NCBI GenBank assembly: GCA_910587725.1
Contig: CAJUNG010000003.1
Coordinates: 1-62,283 of the forward strand
Direction: 5' to 3'
Length of the DNA stretch: 62,283 nucleotides
From: an uncultured Bacilli bacterium
Lineage (GTDB): Bacteria > Bacillota_I > Bacilli_A > RF39 > UBA660
Position numbers and translations under genes: made by a program
Notes under the pieces: generated by a model
The model's input: only the letters and a program-made list of their open reading frames with translations
Told to the model about the DNA's origin: nothing
Databases searched by the model: none
Part shown: positions 35,868 through 43,779 of the stretch, piece by piece
How positions within the stretch are numbered: position 1 is the stretch's first letter
How the letters are laid out: each line of letters begins with the position of its first letter

Positions 35868-36389
35868 TTAATCTCTTTGCTCTGCTTTATAGCTAACTGA
35901 AACAACTGGTTCAGTATAAGTTTTTCCTGTATCTTCTCCTTGATACATAATGACTAAGTGATAATCCTTAACCTTACCCTCACCAGCAAAAACAATTTCT
36001 TCTGGTAGAGAATATTCATTTACCCCACTAGGAATCTTCATATCATTTAATGTGAGCATCTGAAAATCTTCTTGGACACGAATCACCAATTGAAAATCCG
36101 ACGTAACATCTAATTTTGAGGTATCTACAGAAAAGTCATATTCAATCTTACTATTCGGTCGAAACAATCCAGAGTTACAAACGTTATTGCTATTGACTTC
36201 TCCCTTACAGTTCTTAGGAAGAACAGCAACTTCGAAACTAGCAACCCGAGAATCACTCGCTTCTTCAAATCGAGAAATATAACGAGAATAAGTAACTACC
36301 GCCGTAAACAGTAACATCACTCCAACATACATCGTCAACCACCGATAAAAGCGACGCCTGAATTTTTGACTAAAAAATAGTTTTTTCAA
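35868..36389 (-). CDS. Small TasA-like exported subunit
   Basis: 173 residues. A basic N-terminus (RRRFYRWLTMYVGVMLLFTAVV) is the signal helix, followed by TYSRYISRFEEASDSRVASFEVAVL. The same motif order (TY.RY.S.F......S.RVA) begins the TasA-like protein at 40287-40991. The rest is a small beta domain with two Cys (CKGEVNSNNVC). It should be cleaved by one of the SipW-type peptidases in the operon; the gene follows SipW-B by only seven bases. It is a candidate minor fibre subunit or initiator, comparable in position to TapA, although no sequence similarity to TapA is claimed. Confidence 0.75.
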   Translation of the reverse strand: MKKLFFSQKFRRRFYRWLTMYVGVMLLFTAVVTYSRYISRFEEASDSRVASFEVAVLPKNCKGEVNSNNVCNSGLFRPNSKIEYDFSVDTSKLDVTSDFQLVIRVQEDFQMLTLNDMKIPSGVNEYSLPEEIVFAGEGKVKDYHLVIMYQGEDTGKTYTEPVVSVSYKAEQRD

Positions 36390-36396
36390 TCGAACC

Positions 36397-37455
36397 TCAC
36401 AACCTTTCTAACTCTTCTATCTCTTCTAAAAGTTCTACTTCCTTTTGTACTTTCAAGTAAGCATTCTTCGTAAAAAGATAGACACGTCTTTGTTTTTTAT
36501 AAGCATCTTGAATTCGTGATAATTTTTTATATGCGCCAATATAAGCATTCTTTGCCCGAATACAATCATGATAAGCTTTCATATAAAGATTTTTAGAAGT
36601 CTTATGAAGTTCATAAACCTCTTTTTGATAAAGATATACTTCTTTAGAGCTTAAATAAGTAATCTTGGTTTGTGCATAACGATTTTTAACTTCTAAGTAA
36701 ACTTTTTTAATTTGTAAGTAAATCTCTTCTACTCGCTTATAATCATTCTTTAATTGCAAATATCTCTTTTTCAAGTATGGGTCCTTGTTCTTTTCTAGTA
36801 ACAATTCACCCCTTGCAAATGTCGAACGAGGAATAATCATCGTATTTTCTGTGAAATCAGGAAAATCAGAATACTCAGGTTCAGCTTTCAAAGAAGCACT
36901 CTCTTGTTTTTTCTTTTGTTCTTTAAACTCGTAAAACGCTTCTTCTTCTGGGTCTAGAATCGGGTTTCCATCTTTATCAATGCTAAGAAAGATACAAACG
37001 ATAACACCGATAATAAAAATCATCCCGATAACAAATGGATTTCTAAATGATGCGAGAAGCCTTCCCATTCCATTTAGACGAAATAAGTATTTTCCTCGTA
37101 AACTACTTCTTGGCATAGCGTCATCAGAAGAATCATTGGCATCTCCCTTCGTAACCATCTGATCATCATCAATTTTCTCTATCCGGTGAGTGACAAAGGA
37201 CCCGTCGACATCTTTAAAGGTTACGATATCTCCCTTTTGATAATGGGAGGCATTTCGATTAATCACAATCAAATCTCCCACATGAATAGACGGCTCCATC
37301 GAACCAGATACAACTTCCAAAACGGAATAACCGAAAAAGGAAGGAAGTTCTTGATGAAATAGATGAATCGATACAAAGTTGTAAAGATTAAAAGCAAGAA
37401 GGGAAAATAAGACCAGACAAAGGAGACCAATTCCTATTTTCTTGATGATTTTCAT
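36397..37455 (-). CDS. SipW-type signal peptidase I with tyrosine-heptad cytoplasmic tail (SipW-B)
   Basis: ER/SipW-type signal peptidase: TM1 at residues 7-28, VVSGSMEP with nucleophile Ser52, FVTHRIEKI with His90 in place of the usual Lys, KGDANDSSDD, and TM2 at about 140-158. Instead of ending there it continues for about 195 residues that should be cytoplasmic. Residues 225-345 are a helical Lys-rich region in which Tyr recurs every seven residues (232, 239, 246, 253, 260, 267, 274 and 281, then 295 and 309, with another register at 305, 319, 326 and 333). AGGAGAG precedes ATG 37455. It follows the 907-residue protein by 14 bases. Confidence 0.9.
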   Translation of the reverse strand: MKIIKKIGIGLLCLVLFSLLAFNLYNFVSIHLFHQELPSFFGYSVLEVVSGSMEPSIHVGDLIVINRNASHYQKGDIVTFKDVDGSFVTHRIEKIDDDQMVTKGDANDSSDDAMPRSSLRGKYLFRLNGMGRLLASFRNPFVIGMIFIIGVIVCIFLSIDKDGNPILDPEEEAFYEFKEQKKKQESASLKAEPEYSDFPDFTENTMIIPRSTFARGELLLEKNKDPYLKKRYLQLKNDYKRVEEIYLQIKKVYLEVKNRYAQTKITYLSSKEVYLYQKEVYELHKTSKNLYMKAYHDCIRAKNAYIGAYKKLSRIQDAYKKQRRVYLFTKNAYLKVQKEVELLEEIEELERL

Positions 37456-37469
37456 AAGAATCTACTCTC

Positions 37470-40193
37470 CTATTCAAAGGAACAATAATTTTCTTCATTG
37501 ACAAATTCGATACTTACCGATAATTGATAGTAATCGTTAAGATTAGAAGCTTGATTTCCAATCTCGGTATCTAACGCATGATAATTCAGAAGATTACCCG
37601 TTCCCATCACTGGCTTAAAGTCATATTCCTTAGAATCAACCCATCGCCATAGTAAAGTGAATTCTACTCCTTCACCTGGTTCAACCGTAATTCCCTCTCC
37701 AAAGGTAATCTGATGTGAACCATCCACTAAAGAAGCATCATCTTGATTTAGAATCTGATATTTTTCTCCTGCACCACCATAGTAATAAACATAATCTTTT
37801 TTATCCTTTGGTGTAAAACGAACACTATATCCCATATTTAAGCATCCACCAGTAACACAAATGGTCTCATTTTCTGCCATACGCATACCCGTAATCTTAA
37901 TTGTATTTACGGTACTATTCGTAAATGTCGCTACATAAGTTCCGCTAGCACCAGGATAAATGACAAAATCACGATGATATTTTTGGAAGTATGCTTCGTT
38001 ATGGAATAAGTTAAAGTTTGGTAAATCCATTCGTTTGACAATTTTTGGTTTGTCACTATCATCTCCCTTTTCCCACTGTGCATATAAAGTCATGTCGGAA
38101 GTAAAACTTGAAAGTACCGTATCGAGTGGATAAGAAGTACCACTACCATCTTTTTCTGTATTATAACTAACCATTCGGTAATAAATACATTCTCCGTTTT
38201 GCCCCTTCTCCATTTTATATGCTTTATACTTTTCCTCTCCTAGAGAAATCGTATCATCACTAGAAACAGAGTATTCATAAACATCTTGAAGTTCATTAAA
38301 AAATCCACCATTAGCATCTAAGGTCAATCGATATGTTGTACGAATTTTAAACAAAATAGAAAATTGGTTGATTGTCATTCCATGAGCAATACCGGTAACG
38401 ACTAACTCCTCACTTCCCACTTTCCAAGCATTCGCACAAACGACAAAGGAAGAAGAATTTTTACTTTCCTTAAATACCAAATCTAAAAGTCCATTTTTAG
38501 AAGTGATATCAATATAAACCTCATCATTTAAAACGCCATCTCTTTTTTCTTTAATTCGAACGCCAATTTTCTTTCCACTGGCATCTAAAATATCGGTAGA
38601 TACTAACTCACCAGTAAAAAAGTTAGTTCCTTGGAAAGTCAAATTTTTATATCCTGTATTATTTTTAAGTTCAATTTCATAAGGACCATTTTGATACATA
38701 TCCGGAAGTTGATAATCAAAGGCAACAAAGTTAACGGTTGCATTTGCTTCTGACTTTGCTTTTGGATAAGATACTTTTAATGATAACGAATGATTGAGGA
38801 GTTGAGAATTTTTACTTGGAAAAATACGAATACCTCCAGAAAAAGTTTCATATAAATCACTAGGATTAAATGTAATATTTCCTGTCATTTGAATTTGAAT
38901 ATCGTTAGTGAAATCTCCGGTAATGACTTCTTTTCTTTCTTCTTGTCGTTCGAAATCATAAGCCGTTTCGTAAACGGTATAAAGAAGATGGTAATTAGAT
39001 AAATCAATTAACACATTATAGAATTTCTTTAATGCTACCGTTCGTGTTGGTTTATAAACCGTAACCGTATAAGAAGCATTGACTTTACCATTTTCATCTA
39101 GCGATGTAACTTTTAATGTATTTAATCCATTTTTTAAAGTAAGGGAAGAACTTCCATTAAGTTCATAACGAACCATGTTTTCTTTTCCCTCTTCGGTTTT
39201 AATCGAAATCGGTAAAAGTTCTGTATCATAAGAAACACTTAAAAAGTAACTTTCGTGTTCTTTATCAAATCCACAAGAAGGAAATCCTGGAAAAACAATA
39301 TCCGTAATATAACCACCAGAAGAATCCCCTCCACTAGTGGGTGGATTTACGCCCTCCGTTGGACGTGGAGTCGTTGATGGATTTGTTGTTCCTGCTCCTG
39401 GAGGATTCGTCGAACCATTAGGATAAAGCATACCACCATTGTTCTCTGGACCTGTATGGTTTTCTCTTCGAACAATCGATACGTGATAGATTGAAGTATA
39501 AGTAGAACCCTGATAAGTAATCGATAAAGTAATATCCGCTTCTCCTTCTTTTTTTCCGATAACTAAAACCATACCATTTTCATCACTAACAACAGCAACA
39601 CTTTCATCACTAGAAGAAACTTTAACATCACCTAAAAGACCAATTAATCGGTAAACAAAGGTTAAAGAATTGCCATAAGCAAGATTTATCTCTCCTCTAG
39701 CTTCTTCTAATTCAATCATTCGCTTATCTTCAACAATCGTCACACGAACAGAGGCAATATAAGTTTTTCCATTCGCATTTGCATTAAGATAAACCATGAC
39801 TTCTCCAAGAGCTTTCGGACGAACAATCACATATCCATCTTCGACATAGCAAGTAGCAAGAGATGCATCACTTGTCGAACAAGCAAGGTCATTTGGATGA
39901 ATATTCTTGTAAGTATAACTAATTTTAGGGGCTTGTTCATTAAGCGAAATTTCTACAGATTCTTCATCAAACATCAATTCTTGATTATAAACTTTTAACG
40001 TATCTCCGATATTACCTGCAATATTGTAAAATCCACCATTTTGAAGGAAATTTCCAATGGTCCCCCAAAACTTTGATGTAATTCCTGTTGCAATCAGTAA
40101 AAGAAAGATAAGGATTAAAAGTAAGATAATCCATCGCCGTTTTTTATCTTTATCGTTTTCAAAATCCGCTTTTCTATCGGGAATTTGTTTCAT
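37470..40193 (-). CDS. Large multi-domain exported protein with TasA-like C-terminus
   Basis: 907 residues: a charged N-terminus and signal-anchor (21-40); two Big2-like Ig domains (about 65-240); a Pro/Gly/Thr linker (245-295); a cadherin-like beta-sandwich (about 300-385); further beta regions; an InlB/Flg_new-type repeat (about 625-712, TYRLTLDANGG ... LYAQWEKGD); and a C-terminal domain (715-907) with WRW (849-851) and LDTEIG. The WRW...DT..G pattern recurs at the end of the TasA-like protein at 40287-40991 (WRW...DTALG). AAGGAGTGA precedes ATG 40193. It may be the large adhesin or scaffold of the fibre. It has no LPXTG-type signal, so it probably stays anchored by its N-terminal helix or is released by SipW. 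Confidence 0.8.
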   Translation of the reverse strand: MKQIPDRKADFENDKDKKRRWIILLLILIFLLLIATGITSKFWGTIGNFLQNGGFYNIAGNIGDTLKVYNQELMFDEESVEISLNEQAPKISYTYKNIHPNDLACSTSDASLATCYVEDGYVIVRPKALGEVMVYLNANANGKTYIASVRVTIVEDKRMIELEEARGEINLAYGNSLTFVYRLIGLLGDVKVSSSDESVAVVSDENGMVLVIGKKEGEADITLSITYQGSTYTSIYHVSIVRRENHTGPENNGGMLYPNGSTNPPGAGTTNPSTTPRPTEGVNPPTSGGDSSGGYITDIVFPGFPSCGFDKEHESYFLSVSYDTELLPISIKTEEGKENMVRYELNGSSSLTLKNGLNTLKVTSLDENGKVNASYTVTVYKPTRTVALKKFYNVLIDLSNYHLLYTVYETAYDFERQEERKEVITGDFTNDIQIQMTGNITFNPSDLYETFSGGIRIFPSKNSQLLNHSLSLKVSYPKAKSEANATVNFVAFDYQLPDMYQNGPYEIELKNNTGYKNLTFQGTNFFTGELVSTDILDASGKKIGVRIKEKRDGVLNDEVYIDITSKNGLLDLVFKESKNSSSFVVCANAWKVGSEELVVTGIAHGMTINQFSILFKIRTTYRLTLDANGGFFNELQDVYEYSVSSDDTISLGEEKYKAYKMEKGQNGECIYYRMVSYNTEKDGSGTSYPLDTVLSSFTSDMTLYAQWEKGDDSDKPKIVKRMDLPNFNLFHNEAYFQKYHRDFVIYPGASGTYVATFTNSTVNTIKITGMRMAENETICVTGGCLNMGYSVRFTPKDKKDYVYYYGGAGEKYQILNQDDASLVDGSHQITFGEGITVEPGEGVEFTLLWRWVDSKEYDFKPVMGTGNLLNYHALDTEIGNQASNLNDYYQLSVSIEFVNEENYCSFE

Positions 40194-40258
40194 ATGATTT
40201 CACTCCTTCTTGCACTCTTTTACTTTCAAATAAACCTACAAAAACTTTATAAGCTTAT

Positions 40259-40281
40259 TTGGAAGTAAAAGGCACTTCCAA
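40259..40281. promoter_or_regulatory. Intercistronic hairpin after the TasA-like gene
   Basis: TTGGAAGT (40259-40266) pairs perfectly with ACTTCCAA (40274-40281), six bases after the stop codon (minus strand). There is no T run, so it may stabilise or partly end the transcript, favouring the TasA-like gene over those downstream. Confidence 0.5.
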
Positions 40282-40286
40282 TTGGA

Positions 40287-40991
40287 TTAGTCAACTTGAG
40301 TAGCTACAATTGTTGCTGTTACTGTAGGTGTAGCAGTACCATCAAGACCTAAAGCAGTATCTGTCTCATCTGTTTGTGTATCTTTGAAAGTAGCACTTTC
40401 ATCTCCAATGAATGCCCATCTCCAATAAACAGTAAGACTTGCTTCTCCACCTTTGTTGAATGTTACTGTTTTAGTAGCTGTAGTCGTATCTTCAGTTGTA
40501 TCTCCTTCTTCAACAGTTTCTTCTCCTTCTGGGTCTGTTCCTTCTGGAAGTTCTGTTTCATCTTCTGTGAATGTTCCAGCAGCAAGTTCTTCAGCAGTCA
40601 AAGTGATTGTGCTTAAATCTCCCCAATTTTCTCCATCCATAGAGAATTCAATTGGAACACCAGCTAAATCACCATCTAAAGTAATGACTGCTTTAGCCGT
40701 AACTTCTGATAGGTTGGCAAGTTTAATTTCAAATTGTCCTTCTGTTCCTGGAGCAATGATGTTTTCGTTAATTCCTTTCGTAACGTTTTCATCATTGACA
40801 GATTCGAACAACTTAAAGTTAAGTGTCGTACCAGCCGTCTCTCCTCCGTCTAGATTAAAAGCCCATTTTGCAACTCTTGCACTAGAAGTCCCTGTAAATG
40901 TGCTAGTATATCTAGCATAAGTTCCACTAACAGAGTAAGCAGTAATTGCAACAGCAGCTACTAATCCAGTAAGTAATGTCATCCGTTTCAT
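40287..40991 (-). CDS. TasA/camelysin-like major fibre subunit candidate
   Basis: 234 residues from ATG 40991, which follows GGAGGTGGAAAT (the longer frame to 41042 is not supported). Signal helix MKRMTLLTGLVAAVAITAYS, then GTYARYTSTFTGTSSARVAKWAF, the TasA/CalY-type SipW cleavage context. The body has APGTEGQFEIKLANLSEVTAK, which matches the TasA family, and WRWAF...DTALG near the end. Residues 140-172 form a Thr/Glu-rich acidic insertion. It lies just after SipW-A and is flanked by untranslated regions (118 and 94 bases) with hairpins, unlike the tightly packed genes downstream. This suggests separate and higher expression, as expected of a major subunit. Confidence 0.83.
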   Translation of the reverse strand: MKRMTLLTGLVAAVAITAYSVSGTYARYTSTFTGTSSARVAKWAFNLDGGETAGTTLNFKLFESVNDENVTKGINENIIAPGTEGQFEIKLANLSEVTAKAVITLDGDLAGVPIEFSMDGENWGDLSTITLTAEELAAGTFTEDETELPEGTDPEGEETVEEGDTTEDTTTATKTVTFNKGGEASLTVYWRWAFIGDESATFKDTQTDETDTALGLDGTATPTVTATIVATQVD

Positions 40992-41108
40992 ATTTCCACC
41001 TCCATTTGAATAGAATCGGATATTTTGTAGAAAGTATTTCACTTTCTAATTTATGTAAAACGCAAAAGTATAAATGGTTTGCGGTTTACCATTGTTCATC
41101 TGGCCAAA
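40992..41108 (-). other. Spacer between SipW-A and the TasA-like gene
   Basis: 117 bases with two small hairpins, AGAAAGT-ATTTC-ACTTTCT (about 41031-41049) and ATGGT...ACCAT (about 41074-41092), and only weak promoter-like boxes. It may be a processing or attenuation region. Confidence 0.4.
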
Positions 41109-42188
41109 TTATCGTTTTTGATTTTGGTCTTGCAATTCTTTTAAGCGTCGTTGATATTCTTGATAAGCAAGAATTTCTTTTCTTCGCCGTTCTCTTTCTT
41201 CTTCGTATGCACTATCATAAGTTCTAGAACCCGCGTCTCGCGTCATTCTTTCTTGTTGTTCTTTCTCACGAGCAAGCATTTCTCTTCGTCTTAATAGTTC
41301 TGCTTGATTAATCTGCCCAGTTGCTTGTTTTTGTCGCATTTCTTCTTGTTGTTTTTGATAAGCAAGCATCTCTCTACGTTTTCTCAAAAGTTCTTGTTCT
41401 TCTGGAGAAAGGGATTCGAATTGTCTTTTTCTTTCTTCTAGAATTCTTCTTCTTTCCTCTTGCTGTCTTTGATACTCTAACTGTTCTCTACGAAGTCGTT
41501 CTTGTTCTCGAAGATATGCAATCTCCTCTTCATCTGGATAAGTAGAATGTGTTGAAGATGGTTTAGCATAAGTTGTACCTCCAGATTGAAAAGCCGCTTG
41601 TTCTTCTTCTCTTTGACGTTTATATTCTAAGAATTCTTTTCGTTCTGCTTCTTGTTGTTTTTTACTAGAAATGACAAAGGATATCACAAAAATCATCGTA
41701 ATTCCAACCCCGACCATCATAATTGTCGTCGGTTCTGCTAGACGATTCATTATCGTACCAATTCCTGGGATTCTTGTCATATAAAGTCCTTCTACATCTT
41801 CTATCGCAACAAGATTTTGGTCTTGAGAACTATTATTATCTCCCTTAGTAATAAAATAGGTTTGTCCATTACGAACGACGATATCGATAATTCTATGGGT
41901 TGTTACTGCATTTTCACTATCACGGAAAGCAATAACATCATCAATCTTTAATGTTGTCGGGTCAATCACTTTAGTAAGAATTAAATCTCCTCGTTTAATC
42001 TCTGTTTCCATCGAACCAGAAAGAACAATAAAAGGTTTAATTCCAAGAAAACTCGGAACTTTATCTTTATTTGTTTGTGCCTGGAATATAATGACTAAGT
42101 TTACAAATAAAGCAGAAAGTAATAAAACACAAACGATGATAAAAATGACATTGCCCACAGTATTTTTTTTCTTTTGTTTCTTTTCCAT
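41109..42188 (-). CDS. SipW-type signal peptidase I with charged coiled-coil tail (SipW-A)
   Basis: TM1 at residues 12-36; IVLSGSMETE with nucleophile Ser59; AVTTHRIIDI with His98 as the general base of ER/SipW-type enzymes; ITKGDNNSSQD; TM2 at about 154-173. The C-terminal 185 residues should be cytoplasmic and are an Arg/Glu/Gln-rich coiled coil with repeats such as RRREMLA.EKEQQ and YQRQQEERRRIL. Classical SipW proteins end soon after TM2. AAGGGGAGTCC precedes ATG 42188. It is the first gene of the operon behind a leader of about 205 bases. Its likely substrates are the TasA-like proteins downstream and perhaps those at 21210-22583 and 25290-27236. Confidence 0.9.
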   Translation of the reverse strand: MEKKQKKKNTVGNVIFIIVCVLLLSALFVNLVIIFQAQTNKDKVPSFLGIKPFIVLSGSMETEIKRGDLILTKVIDPTTLKIDDVIAFRDSENAVTTHRIIDIVVRNGQTYFITKGDNNSSQDQNLVAIEDVEGLYMTRIPGIGTIMNRLAEPTTIMMVGVGITMIFVISFVISSKKQQEAERKEFLEYKRQREEEQAAFQSGGTTYAKPSSTHSTYPDEEEIAYLREQERLRREQLEYQRQQEERRRILEERKRQFESLSPEEQELLRKRREMLAYQKQQEEMRQKQATGQINQAELLRRREMLAREKEQQERMTRDAGSRTYDSAYEEERERRRKEILAYQEYQRRLKELQDQNQKR

Positions 42189-42393
42189 ATGGACTCCCCT
42201 TTCTGCAGATCGTCTTAAAGTAGTAAAAAGTAAGAATAAGCAATTTAGACAAAAAAAATGATATTTTTTTCATCAAGGTTAGCTTTTACACGTCACCGCT
42301 AACGCTTATCGATGCTTCCATAACATTACTACATTAGTAAGTGCCACACATTGAATCAAATACACACTACCCTTTTTACTACTCTCTATTTAT
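42189..42393 (-). promoter_or_regulatory. Structured 5' leader of the SipW/TasA-like operon
   Basis: The RNA (minus strand) can close on itself: AGTAGTAAAAAG (RC of 42372-42383) pairs perfectly over 12 bases with CTTTTTACTACT (RC of 42219-42230). Inside lie a hairpin TTACTA-ATG-TAGTAA (42326-42340) and a larger one (42271-42314) with stem segments CATC/GATG, AAG/CTT and GTTAGC/GCTAAC around a 14-base loop. An A7/T7 palindrome follows (42251-42270). I do not recognise a known riboswitch class. It is probably a cis-acting control element. Confidence 0.6.
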
Positions 42394-42399
42394 AAATAA

Positions 42400-42428
42400 A
42401 GGATACCATAACATTCTAGCTTTGTCAA
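42400..42428 (-). promoter_or_regulatory. Promoter of the SipW/TasA-like operon
   Basis: TTGACA (RC of 42423-42428), 17-bp spacer, TATCCT (RC of 42400-42405). Transcription would begin near 42393, before the structured leader. Confidence 0.65.
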
Positions 42429-42483
42429 TTGCGAAAAAGAAAAAAGTCCAGAAATCCAAAGAAGATTTTGTCTATTCTTGTCA

Positions 42484-42510
42484 AAAGAAAAACTCGCAAA
42501 TTGCGAGTTC
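42484..42510 (-). terminator. Terminator of ddl
   Basis: AACTCGCAA-T-TTGCGAGTT (RC of 42491-42509), followed by TTTCTTTT on the minus strand. Confidence 0.8.
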
Positions 42511-42540
42511 TCATTCCTCTGGATTAAATCGTCCAAAGCA

Positions 42541-43761
42541 TTATTTTAACTTACCAAATTTTCTTCCCTTTACTCCACCAAGTTCTGAAAAACCTTTTAA
42601 AATGTTGGTATCAAAAGAATGGGTTTTGGCACTTCTCTTTTTATAATCTTTAATTCCCAGATTAATCATTTCATCTAATAAATCTGTATAGTCTTTCCCA
42701 CATGGTTCCCACAAGTAAAAAGATAAAGAACCAGGAATACTATTGACCTCATTAATATATACTTCCTTTTTCGCATCATCAATCAAAAAGTCAATGCGAA
42801 CCACTCCACTAGAACCAAGAGCTTTAGCCGCTAAAAGCGCCATCTCTCTTACTTTTTCTTCGACCTTTTTATCGATTTTAGCAGGTATCATACGACTTGC
42901 AGAAGCCATTCCTTTAGACTTCTTCGGAAAAGCAACTTTCCCTGCACCTTTCGTCTTAGAAGAACCGACATACTTGTCTTCATAAGTTAAAATGGCATGC
43001 TCAGATAAAACTTCTTCAATCACACTTAACTTTTTCGTATCCACATTTCCTAGCACACTAATATTCACTTCTCTTAGGTTAGCAACCACTTCTTCGACGA
43101 TAATCTTTTTATCATAGCTAACTGCATCTTCAATTGCTTCAACCAATTTTTCTCGATTTTCAGCAACATGGATACCAACACTACTACCAAGTGTTGCCGG
43201 TTTAACAATGACAGGATAAGAAAGTTTCTTTTCGATATCTTTCAACACTTTCTCTTTATCATCATCATATTCTGTATCATAAAACCAAATATATTTTGGT
43301 ACAGAAATTCCATTAGCAACAAAAATATCTTTCATAAAGACTTTATCTTGCCCAACTACAGCAGCATAAACGTCAACTCCGACAAAAGGAATCCCAATCA
43401 TCGTTAAATATCCTTGAAGAACACCATCTTCTACGTTAGTTCCATGAACGATAGGAAAAGCAATATCAATTTCTTTAACTTCTTTTTTCCACATTCCCAA
43501 TTTTTCCTGTAGAACAAATCTTCCCATTTTTTCTAAAAGAACAACTTCTTTGGTATATCGTTTTAAAAGGTCCATATCTTGATAAGTCTCAATGTCTTTT
43601 AAAATTTCTCCTGTTCTCCATTTTCTATCTTTCGTGATATAAATAGGAACGATTTCATACTTTTCTGTATCCATCTTGTGCATTGCTTGAACGGCAGAAA
43701 TGACACTAACTTCATGTTCGACACTTTCTCCTCCAAAAATAACACCTACTCTAATTTTCAT
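42541..43761 (-). CDS. ddl: D-alanine--D-alanine ligase
   Basis: ATP-grasp enzyme that makes the D-Ala-D-Ala end of peptidoglycan precursors. N-terminal VGVIFGGESVEHEVSVISA, PFVGVDVYAAVVGQDKVFMKD, VIVKPATLGSSVGI, LREVNISVLGN, and the metal site RIDFLIDD...INEVNSIPGSLS. In the omega-loop region YEDKYVG carries Lys and Tyr as in D-Ala-D-Ala-forming enzymes rather than D-Ala-D-Lac ligases. 406 residues is longer than usual because of a basic C-terminal tail of about 35 residues. It lies 18 bases after the murF-like gene, so MurF substrate supply and use are coupled. Confidence 0.94.
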   Translation of the reverse strand: MKIRVGVIFGGESVEHEVSVISAVQAMHKMDTEKYEIVPIYITKDRKWRTGEILKDIETYQDMDLLKRYTKEVVLLEKMGRFVLQEKLGMWKKEVKEIDIAFPIVHGTNVEDGVLQGYLTMIGIPFVGVDVYAAVVGQDKVFMKDIFVANGISVPKYIWFYDTEYDDDKEKVLKDIEKKLSYPVIVKPATLGSSVGIHVAENREKLVEAIEDAVSYDKKIIVEEVVANLREVNISVLGNVDTKKLSVIEEVLSEHAILTYEDKYVGSSKTKGAGKVAFPKKSKGMASASRMIPAKIDKKVEEKVREMALLAAKALGSSGVVRIDFLIDDAKKEVYINEVNSIPGSLSFYLWEPCGKDYTDLLDEMINLGIKDYKKRSAKTHSFDTNILKGFSELGGVKGRKFGKLK

Positions 43762-43779
43762 ACGTTAACTTCCTCTCTC

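Noticed and set aside
40453..40920. Long plus-strand open frame rich in Ser and Val opposite the TasA-like gene
   Set aside because: It is a shadow of the Thr/Glu-rich coding strand, has no ribosome binding site and encodes low-complexity sequence.
40287..41042. Longer N-terminus for the TasA-like protein
   Set aside because: The extra residues contain no signal and ATG 40991 has GGAGGTGG at good spacing right before the signal helix.
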